Source: JAVBRU01 sp031547595 (GTDB taxonomy: Bacteria; Bacillota; Clostridia; Christensenellales; Aristaeellaceae). From it: a DNA stretch of 24,819 nt. This document shows, in pieces, positions 14,950-21,112 of this stretch. The stretch is taken from positions 1 to 24,819 of the forward strand of contig JAVBRU010000097.1 of assembly GCA_031547595.1 (NCBI GenBank). The letters run 5' to 3'. Positions within the stretch are counted from its first letter, which is position 1; each line of letters starts with the position of its first letter. The notes beneath the pieces were generated by a model. That model made no database searches. It saw only the letters and a list, made by a program, of their open reading frames with translations, and was not told where the DNA came from. The position numbers and the translations under genes are program-made.

Positions 14950-15813
14950 ATGCGTTGGGCAATGGATATTCTGCGTGGAATCGTAATCGGGGTGGCAAAT
15001 ATCATTCCAGGTGTGTCCGGCGGCACCATGATGGTGTCCATGGGTATTTATGATACGCTGATTCATAGTATTACACACCTGTTTAAGCAATTCAAACAGA
15101 GTATCAAAACGTTGCTGCCTTATTTAATCGGCATGGTGATTGGCATTGTGGGGCTGGCGTTTGTTGTTACGTACTGCCTGGAAAACTACCCACTGCCCAC
15201 TAATGCTGCGTTTATTGGCTTGATCTTTGGCGGGCTGCCCATCATCATCAAGAAGGTGAATTTTAAAAAGGCAGGCATTGGCGGCGGCGCGCTGTTTGTG
15301 CTGTTTTTCCTCTTGATTGTAGCGATGGAAGTGTGGGGGCATGGCGATGCCGCACAGGCGCAAATGACGCTTAACTTTTCGCAGCTGATTGTGTTGTTTG
15401 TGATGGGCTGCATTGCGTCTGCCACGATGGTGATCCCGGGTGTGAGCGGCTCTATGGTGCTGATGCTGCTGGGGTATTATCAGCCGGTGGTGGGCGCGGT
15501 GAAGGATTTGGCCAAAGCGCTGACGGCATTTGATATGTCTCAACTGCTGCATAACCTGCTGATCCTGGTGCCCTTTGGCCTGGGCGTGGTGGTGGGTATC
15601 TTTGCGATTGCGAAGCTGCTGGAAATGCTGCTGGCGCGCTTTGAGGGGCTGACCTATTGCGCCATATTGGGGCTGGTGGTGGCATCGCCCGTTGCAATTC
15701 TGATGGCAACGGATATGTCTGGCGTGACGGTGTGGACAGTCGTGATCAGCGTCATCACCTGTGCGCTGGGCTTTTACGGTGCATATCGGCTTACACGCCT
15801 GGAAAAGCAGTAA
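14950..15813 (+). CDS. DUF368 family membrane protein (polyprenyl-phosphate translocase type), copy B
   Basis: A 288-residue polytopic membrane protein with both internal repeat motifs intact: IIPGVSGGTM near residue 20 and MVIPGVSGSMVL near residue 163. In this family, known as PopT, the protein returns undecaprenyl phosphate to the cytoplasmic leaflet for peptidoglycan and teichoic acid synthesis. I chose ATG 14950 because AAAGGGGG at 14935-14942 gives correct spacing; the ATG at 14926 has no ribosome binding site and coincides with the predicted transcription start. The neighbour is a diverged second copy on the other strand. sleB follows after a hairpin. Confidence 0.9.
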   Translation: MRWAMDILRGIVIGVANIIPGVSGGTMMVSMGIYDTLIHSITHLFKQFKQSIKTLLPYLIGMVIGIVGLAFVVTYCLENYPLPTNAAFIGLIFGGLPIIIKKVNFKKAGIGGGALFVLFFLLIVAMEVWGHGDAAQAQMTLNFSQLIVLFVMGCIASATMVIPGVSGSMVLMLLGYYQPVVGAVKDLAKALTAFDMSQLLHNLLILVPFGLGVVVGIFAIAKLLEMLLARFEGLTYCAILGLVVASPVAILMATDMSGVTVWTVVISVITCALGFYGAYRLTRLEKQ

Positions 15814-15830
15814 ATCCTTGCATGGTTTTT

Positions 15831-15867
15831 CACCCCCTTGTGCACAATAGCGCAAGGGGGTGTTTGT
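15831..15867 (+). terminator. Hairpin ending DUF368 copy B and masking the sleB ribosome binding site
   Basis: A 13-base-pair stem, CACCCCCTTGTGC at 15831-15843 with GCGCAAGGGGGTG at 15850-15862, with loop ACAATA and a weak TTTGTATT tail. The sleB Shine-Dalgarno AAGGGGG (15854-15860) is the right arm of the stem, so read-through RNA would hide it. Confidence 0.75.
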
Positions 15868-15871
15868 ATTG

Positions 15872-16546
15872 ATGAAAGAGAAATTTGTGCGCTGGAACAA
15901 GCCGATTGTAGCGGTATTCCTGGCCTGCGCGCTGATGCTGGTGTGCATGCAAGGGGCTAGCAGCTCAGTCGCCTGGGGTTCCAAGGGAGACGACGTAGTC
16001 AAGGTGCAGCAAAAGCTGAAGCAATACGGCTATTACGATGGTGCGGCGGATGGCGTATTTGGGCAGGAAACCTACAATGCCGTGGTGTGGTTCCAGCGCA
16101 AGAATGGCCTGACGGCGGATGGCGTGGTGGGCAAGGCCACGGCGGCAGCGCTGGGCATTCAGCTGGGCAGTACCACGGCCTCTGCCGGTTATTCGGAAAG
16201 TGAGATATACACCTTGGCACGCCTGGTGCACGCAGAGGCGCGGGGCGAGCCGTATCTGGGCAAGGTGGCGGTGGCGGCGGTGGTGCTCAACCGCGTCAAG
16301 CACCCGTCATTTCCCAACACCATCAGCGGCGTGGTCTATCAGCCCGGCGCTTTTGACGCCGTAGCAGATGGGCAGATCAACCTTGCGCCTGACAGCGATT
16401 CGCTTCGCGCCGCGCGCGATGCCATGAACGGCTGGGACCCGACCGGCGGCTGCATCTACTATTATAACCCGGCTACGGCGACCAGCTCCTGGATATGGTC
16501 GCGCGAGGTGCGCCTGACCATTGGCGCGCATTCTTTTGCAGTGTGA
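15872..16546 (+). CDS. sleB: Spore cortex-lytic enzyme SleB
   Basis: A 224-residue exported hydrolase that degrades muramic-lactam-containing spore cortex during germination. The N-terminal signal or membrane segment is about residues 11-30. A peptidoglycan-binding domain covers about 36-95 (KGDDVVKVQQKLKQYGYY, then GLTADGVVGKAT). The hydrolase_2/SleB domain begins near 110, with the catalytic Glu in HAEARGE (E122) and the later NPATATSSWIWSR motif typical of SleB. It is shorter than the 300-residue Bacillus protein. ypeB follows after 7 bases, the standard pair. ATG 15872 is taken as start with AAGGGGG 11 bases away; TTG 15869 or GTG 15860 are possible. I could not find a convincing sporulation-sigma promoter. 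Confidence 0.9.
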   Translation: MKEKFVRWNKPIVAVFLACALMLVCMQGASSSVAWGSKGDDVVKVQQKLKQYGYYDGAADGVFGQETYNAVVWFQRKNGLTADGVVGKATAAALGIQLGSTTASAGYSESEIYTLARLVHAEARGEPYLGKVAVAAVVLNRVKHPSFPNTISGVVYQPGAFDAVADGQINLAPDSDSLRAARDAMNGWDPTGGCIYYYNPATATSSWIWSREVRLTIGAHSFAV

Positions 16547-16553
16547 GGGCGTT

Positions 16554-17876
16554 ATGAGTAAGAAACATCACATCATGATCTATACCGCGCTGGGGCTGGT
16601 TGTGGTGCTGGCCGTGGGATTTGCCATCGGCGCGGGCATCCGCGCAGAGCAGCACCGTGCCCAGTTGAACGCCGTATATAACAGCGCCCTGCTCAGTATT
16701 TTGGCGCAGATGGAGGATACGCAGCTCAAGCTATCCAAGGCGCTATTATCGGAGGACAGCGGGCAAAGCGCACAGCTGCTCAGCGCTGTCAGTGGCAACG
16801 CGGCAGGGGTGCAAACCAGCCTGTCGATGCTGCCGCTGTCTCACACCGCCATGCAAAACACGCTGAAGTTTGCCAACCAGCTGTCGGATTATTCCGCCGC
16901 GCTGCTAAAGCGTACAGATGAAGGCCTGACTGATGAAGATGCCAAGACCATTGAGAGCCTGATTGCCACCTGCGAGCAGGTGCGCCAGGCGCTGTATGAC
17001 GCGCAGGCCAGCATGGCGCAAAATAACCTGACCTTCGTATCCAACGACAACGTATATCTATCCAGCGCTGATACCGTCAACCGCCCTGCCGAGGGCGCGG
17101 GCGATCAGAACATCAGCTATCCCACGCTGATCTATGACGGGCCGTTTTCTGATGCACGACAGACCGGCACGCCCAAGCAGCTGGGCTCTAACCTCATCAG
17201 CGCCGAGGATGCCATCAACATTGCCCGCGAATTTGTGGGCACTACCCGCGTCACTGCCATCGCCCAAAGCGTTGACAGCGGCGGCGTAATGCCCGCCTAT
17301 GGTGTCACCGTCACGGCGGGGGATGTGACGCTGCAAATGGCCGTCACCAAGACAGGCGGCAAAGTGCTGTGGATGTTCCCGGAGCATGCATCGTTTGAGC
17401 AAATCAAGAGTATGGAGGAATGCCGCGATGCTGCGCTGCAGTTCCTCAGCGAGCGTGGTTATGCTAACATGCACTCCACCTACTTTCAGGTGTATGACGG
17501 TGTGGCGGTGTTCAATTTTGCCGCTACCCAGGGCAGTGTGGTGCTGTATCCCGATCTTGTGAAGGTGCAGCTGCGCATGGATACTGCGCAGGTGGTCGGC
17601 CTGGAAGCAAACCATTACCTGATGAACCATACCGCGCGCGGCAGCCTTACCCCGACTGTGACCCTCGAAGAAGCTGAAGGCGCTGTCAGCAAGCGCTTGA
17701 CCATCGATCTGACGCAGCTGTGCGTGATCCCTATCAATCAGCAGGAAGCGCTGTGTTATGAGTTCCGCGGCACATACGCGGGCAATACCTACCTTGTGTA
17801 CATCGATGCCACCACTGGCAAGCAGGTGGAGATTCTGAAGATCATTGAGGATAATACGGGCGTGCTGACGGCTTGA
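16554..17876 (+). CDS. ypeB: Germination protein YpeB
   Basis: A 440-residue protein that is required to place or stabilise SleB in the spore. There is one N-terminal membrane segment at about residues 9-30, then a helical region, the family-diagnostic YPTLIYDGPFSD near residue 190, and PepSY-type repeats to the C-terminus (ISAEDAINIAREFV, then MEECRDAALQFLSERGY, then TLEEAEGAVSKRL). Length is normal for the family (about 440-450). The start ATG 16554 has GAGGG overlapping the sleB stop; the spacing of 7 bases indicates one transcript with sleB. Presence of the pair is the strongest evidence here that the organism makes endospores. Confidence 0.93.
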   Translation: MSKKHHIMIYTALGLVVVLAVGFAIGAGIRAEQHRAQLNAVYNSALLSILAQMEDTQLKLSKALLSEDSGQSAQLLSAVSGNAAGVQTSLSMLPLSHTAMQNTLKFANQLSDYSAALLKRTDEGLTDEDAKTIESLIATCEQVRQALYDAQASMAQNNLTFVSNDNVYLSSADTVNRPAEGAGDQNISYPTLIYDGPFSDARQTGTPKQLGSNLISAEDAINIAREFVGTTRVTAIAQSVDSGGVMPAYGVTVTAGDVTLQMAVTKTGGKVLWMFPEHASFEQIKSMEECRDAALQFLSERGYANMHSTYFQVYDGVAVFNFAATQGSVVLYPDLVKVQLRMDTAQVVGLEANHYLMNHTARGSLTPTVTLEEAEGAVSKRLTIDLTQLCVIPINQQEALCYEFRGTYAGNTYLVYIDATTGKQVEILKIIEDNTGVLTA

Positions 17877-17904
17877 TGGGAAGGTACGGGGAAGGCTGGG
17901 GAAG

Positions 17905-17963
17905 AGGGGGGCTGGGCGCCTTCCGCCCCCAGACCTCCGCCCAGAGGGCATTGCCCTCTGGGC
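17905..17963. repeat. GC-rich double-hairpin repeat after ypeB
   Basis: Two hairpins in tandem: GGGCG/CGCCC within 17914-17928, extendable by outer G/C runs, and a perfect 11-pair stem GCCCAGAGGGC at 17939-17949 with GCCCTCTGGGC at 17953-17963 (loop ATT). The composition, much richer in G and C than its surroundings, and position just after a stop codon resemble a REP-like dispersed repeat. It may also terminate the sleB-ypeB transcript, though no T-run follows. Confidence 0.5.
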
Positions 17964-18042
17964 ACCACTTTGGTAAAAATAAGTAATCGTAACGTCCGTT
18001 AAAATTATTGTCACATCAGATAAAACTATTGTCGAGAAGCGC

Positions 18043-18070
18043 TTGAAATCCATCACGTGCGTGATATAAT
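18043..18070 (+). promoter_or_regulatory. Promoter with internal operator before the arabinose isomerase-like gene
   Basis: TTGAAA at 18043-18048, a 16-base spacer and TATAAT at 18065-18070. Within the spacer lies a perfect palindrome, ATCACG-TG-CGTGAT at 18052-18065, that touches the -10 box. A protein bound there would block polymerase, so a local or sugar-responsive repressor is likely. The regulator is not in the window. Confidence 0.7.
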
Positions 18071-18102
18071 GATAAAGGATCATGTGCGTGGAGGGCCATA
18101 CA

Positions 18103-19533
18103 ATGAACAAAACATACCGAAAGCCCAAGTTGGGGCTGTTGCTACTGGGTGCAGAGCGCTTCCGTTCCTTGGGCGAGGGCACCGCGCGGGGCAGCTATCT
18201 GGAACGTAAAGCGCAGGAAGCCGCCTGGATGCAGCGGGATTGTGCGGAGCATTTTGATGTGGTGTTTCCTGGCGTTGTGTATACCCGGGAGCATATTCAT
18301 ACGGCCATTGATGCGTTCGCCGCGCAGAAGGTGGATTTTGTGCTGGCGATTTACCTCTCCTGGGCAGAAGATTTTGCGTGGATTCATTTTTTGCGGGATA
18401 TGCCGCCGGTGCCGATCCTCTTTGCGCACCGCATGCGTGACGAAATCGGCCTGCACGACACGCACGACGACGATGAGTTCACCGAGTATCTGTGCTGCGG
18501 CGGGCTGGTGGGCATGCAGGAGGCCAGTGGCGACAATGTCCGCTTCAACCGTCCCATGATGGAGACCGCGCTTGGTACATGGAAAGAAGTGCTGGCACGC
18601 GCGCAGGTGTTTGGCAATGCGGCGCGCGCCCGTGCGCTGCTGCGCAGCGGTGTGGTGGGGCATCTGGCCTGCTATAACGAGGCCATGTGGTCCACTTATG
18701 TCGACCCGTATAATATGTTTATGAAGGTGGGGCCGGAGCTGCGGTTTTTGTCCGTAGCACAGCTGACCGACCATATTGCCGCTATTTCTGACGACGAAGC
18801 CCAGGCCGCGACCGATGCCATCACAGCGCGTTATGAAGTGCTGCCCGATGTAGACAGGAAAAAGCTGCTGGCATCTGTGCGCGCATCTATGGGTATGGAA
18901 AACCTGGCCGCGGAATATGGCCTCGACCTGCTGGTGCTCAACGACATTGATACGGTGCTGTTCAAAAACGTGGGGCTGCGCCCCGGTTTTTGGCCCACGC
19001 GCCCGGATGTGAGCACTTTGGTGGTGCCGGAGGGCGACTTGGGCGGCGGCATTGCTACCTATCTGTTGCAATTGCTCTCCGGCAAGCCGGTGCACTTTAT
19101 TGAGCCTTTCCATATCGATCTGCCGGAAAACAATTTTGCTGCCGGGCATGCCGGTCCCAACGATTATACCGATCCGGACGGCAGCACCAAGATTGCTCGC
19201 GATGTGCGCTTTGCCAAGTCTGCCTGGAAATACGCCGGAGCGCCCTTTGCCTGGCATGTGTTTGCACCCGGCGAAAAGACGATGCTGCATTGCTCGGAGC
19301 ACAACGGCCGCTTCCAGCTGGTCGCAACCCGCGTGGAATGCCTGCCTACGGAGCATTTCCTGGCCACGTACTCGCACGCGCTGTTCCGCGCCATCGGACA
19401 AACCAATGCGCAGCTGTTTGAAAAGCTGCTGAAAATTGGCGTTACCCAGCATTATGGCATTGTGGCGGGCAATTATTTGCCGCAGTTGCGAGATGTGGCT
19501 AAATTATTGGACTTTGATTATCATGAAGTGTAG
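18103..19533 (+). CDS. L-arabinose isomerase-like protein (fucose/arabinose isomerase superfamily)
   Basis: A 476-residue cytoplasmic, probably Mn-dependent sugar isomerase. In E. coli AraA the metal ligands are E306, E333, H350 and H450; here E310 (VPEGDLGGG), E334 (HFIEPFHID), H349 (AAGHAG) and H450 (TQHYGIV) occupy almost the same positions in a protein of similar length. The family converts aldoses such as L-arabinose or L-fucose to ketoses. Overall sequence is not the classic AraA, so the substrate could be another pentose or deoxyhexose. ATG 18103 has GGAGGG 7 bases upstream. The promoter contains an operator palindrome. There is no linked ribulokinase or epimerase. Its 3' end overlaps the convergent gene by 35 bases. 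Confidence 0.78.
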   Translation: MNKTYRKPKLGLLLLGAERFRSLGEGTARGSYLERKAQEAAWMQRDCAEHFDVVFPGVVYTREHIHTAIDAFAAQKVDFVLAIYLSWAEDFAWIHFLRDMPPVPILFAHRMRDEIGLHDTHDDDEFTEYLCCGGLVGMQEASGDNVRFNRPMMETALGTWKEVLARAQVFGNAARARALLRSGVVGHLACYNEAMWSTYVDPYNMFMKVGPELRFLSVAQLTDHIAAISDDEAQAATDAITARYEVLPDVDRKKLLASVRASMGMENLAAEYGLDLLVLNDIDTVLFKNVGLRPGFWPTRPDVSTLVVPEGDLGGGIATYLLQLLSGKPVHFIEPFHIDLPENNFAAGHAGPNDYTDPDGSTKIARDVRFAKSAWKYAGAPFAWHVFAPGEKTMLHCSEHNGRFQLVATRVECLPTEHFLATYSHALFRAIGQTNAQLFEKLLKIGVTQHYGIVAGNYLPQLRDVAKLLDFDYHEV

Positions 19534-20053
19534 CACGGGCTTCGATGTACTCCACTCCCGGCGGGAGTGCCGGCAGCGTATCTGATACGGTGCCGATTTG
19601 GCGTTTTTGTATCTGCGCGTTGATGCCGCGCAGGCGCTCCACCCGCCCGGCAACGCGCACGGATGTAAGCGCCTTGCTCTTATACTTGTCCATCATGGCG
19701 CGGGTGCCCATCGCAGCCGGAAGCGCGGCAAACACGCCCCCGGCAGCGCCTGCCAGCGCACCTACACCCATGGCTGCGCCGGTTTTCAGCATGCGGTACA
19801 CCGCATCGCCCATGCCCGCTCTGCCGGTTTTTTTGCCCATGATCACCTTGAACTGCTCCGTCACTGCAATCAGTACAAAGGGCGCAGCAACGCACACGGT
19901 GTCCAGCACATCATTCACAATGCCGGTGTCCTGCAAAAGCCCCAGGTCTACCGCCACATTGTCCGCATAGGCAAGGCCAGCCGCCACCGCGTCCATCACG
20001 GTGTCGTGCTGGCGCTTTTTGTATTTAACAATTAGTTCTTGATAGGTTGCCAT
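19499..20053 (-). CDS. Small hydrophobic protein of unknown function
   Basis: A 184-residue protein that I do not recognise. The N-terminal third is amphipathic (MATYQELIVKYKKRQ). Residues about 40-70 are hydrophobic (IVNDVLDTVCVAAPFVLIAV), and about 90-120 form a Gly/Ala-rich hydrophobic segment (GAAMGVGALAGAAGGVFAAL) of the kind that packs tightly in membranes. A basic region and an acidic tail follow. Its ATG lies 9 bases behind the stop of the GH43-like gene with AGGAGG in the gap, so they are one operon. Its 3' end overlaps the 3' end of the convergent isomerase gene by 35 bases with no terminator seen between them. Confidence 0.7.
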   Translation of the reverse strand: MATYQELIVKYKKRQHDTVMDAVAAGLAYADNVAVDLGLLQDTGIVNDVLDTVCVAAPFVLIAVTEQFKVIMGKKTGRAGMGDAVYRMLKTGAAMGVGALAGAAGGVFAALPAAMGTRAMMDKYKSKALTSVRVAGRVERLRGINAQIQKRQIGTVSDTLPALPPGVEYIEARATLHDNQSPII

Positions 20054-20062
20054 AGGTGCCTC

Positions 20063-20932
20063 CTATTTTACCCACGCCAGCCGCGCGATGGACACCCCGC
20101 CCTCATGGGGCAGGCCATACCCCGGCCAGCCGCAGGTGGTAATGTAGTGAGCGGCAGATGCCGGATCGTATACCACTTCTGCCGCGTGCGCGTTCAGACG
20201 CGCGATACAAACGGAGTCATCGCCGGTATAATCGCCAAAGTCGTAGGGATTTTGCGAGCAAAAGACCAGCGTGTTTTGGTAATTCTCTTTTTTACAGTCA
20301 GTATAAGTAGCAAACAGATAATACATGCCTTCATGGCGCACCACATAGGGCGATTCAAACGCGCCCCAGGCCGGGCGCAGCGGCGCGTCGCCCGATGAAG
20401 TAAGGGCATACTGCACGAACCGCCAACTTTTCAGATCGTTCGATACAAAGCAGGAGATCGCGCCATAGCCATCTTTGATGCCGGTCACATACATCACCCA
20501 GGTATAATCGTTGATTTTGAGCACCATATGATCCCGGTGCGCGGCGAGGAAAGGCTCGCCTTGAAGGGCTACAGGATAGCCCATCCATTCGTAGAGATCG
20601 GGCGATACTGCCAACTGCGTTGGCGAGGGGCCGTAGTACATAAAATACTTTTGCTCGTGCGAAATCACGCAGGGCGCCCACGCGCGGGTGCCGTGGTCGA
20701 TGGTTTTGCCGTCCTCTGTCAAGGTACCTTCTGCGAGGGATGCACCGTGTGCGTGCACAAAATACCGCTCGTCTGCGGGCGTGCCGCCAAAGCTGGTGAT
20801 GCCAAACAAGTGCCAGGTGCCTTCAAAACTCTGTACCAATGTATGGTCGTTCACATAGTTGCCGCAGTGTTTGGGTGCAAACAGCAAACGCCAATCGCTG
20901 TCCAGCCGGGGGATAAATACTTTACGGTTCAT
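20063..20932 (-). CDS. GH43-like five-bladed beta-propeller glycosidase
   Basis: A 289-residue protein with no signal peptide, so probably cytoplasmic. The repeated pattern of W/Y-rich beta-blades and three acidic residues in order fit the GH43/GH32/GH68 clan: D29 (VNDHTLV, base position), D134 (HRDHMVL, pKa modulator) and E193 (FESPYVV, acid), the last in the ESP context typical of the clan. Such enzymes remove arabinose, xylose or fructose from oligosaccharides. The convergent arabinose isomerase-like gene makes an arabinose-containing substrate attractive, but that is inference. ATG is preceded by GGAGGA; the gene heads a two-gene operon with its own promoter. Confidence 0.75.
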   Translation of the reverse strand: MNRKVFIPRLDSDWRLLFAPKHCGNYVNDHTLVQSFEGTWHLFGITSFGGTPADERYFVHAHGASLAEGTLTEDGKTIDHGTRAWAPCVISHEQKYFMYYGPSPTQLAVSPDLYEWMGYPVALQGEPFLAAHRDHMVLKINDYTWVMYVTGIKDGYGAISCFVSNDLKSWRFVQYALTSSGDAPLRPAWGAFESPYVVRHEGMYYLFATYTDCKKENYQNTLVFCSQNPYDFGDYTGDDSVCIARLNAHAAEVVYDPASAAHYITTCGWPGYGLPHEGGVSIARLAWVK

Positions 20933-20973
20933 GTGCGCTTCCTCCGTGATGTATCTTTGTTGCTTGCATATCT

Positions 20974-21002
20974 ATCATAACACAATTTGCAATACGCGGC
21001 AA
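20974..21002 (-). promoter_or_regulatory. Leftward promoter of the GH43-like operon
   Basis: Read on the minus strand: TTGCCG (21002-20997), a 17-base spacer, TATGAT (20979-20974) with an extended TGT. The leader is about 35 bases. It lies just upstream of the divergent diguanylate cyclase promoter. Confidence 0.6.
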
Positions 21003-21019
21003 CAACCCGATTTGCCCTC

Positions 21020-21048
21020 TTGAAAGTGGAGACCAATTGCAGTATGAT
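21020..21048 (+). promoter_or_regulatory. Promoter of the diguanylate cyclase gene
   Basis: TTGAAA at 21020-21025, a 17-base spacer and TATGAT at 21043-21048. The start near 21055 gives a leader of about 58 bases containing a hairpin. Confidence 0.65.
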
Positions 21049-21069
21049 ATAAAAGGAGAATTGGAAGCA

Positions 21070-21090
21070 AAAGGTTACAGCGTAACCTTT
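21070..21090 (+). promoter_or_regulatory. Leader hairpin before the diguanylate cyclase gene
   Basis: A perfect 9-base-pair stem, AAAGGTTAC at 21070-21078 with GTAACCTTT at 21082-21090 and loop AGC, followed by CTATTTTGTTTG. It resembles an attenuator or a stabilising 5' hairpin. The gene's ribosome binding site GAGGAGG is downstream and free. Confidence 0.55.
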
Positions 21091-21112
21091 CTATTTTGTT
21101 TGAGGAGGATGT

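Noticed and set aside
15780..15830. Sigma-G-type promoter before sleB
   Set aside because: TGCATA is present but no -10 with acceptable spacing was found.
17058..18182. 374-codon open frame on the minus strand
   Set aside because: Antisense to ypeB and across the GC-rich repeat and the isomerase promoter; no start signals.
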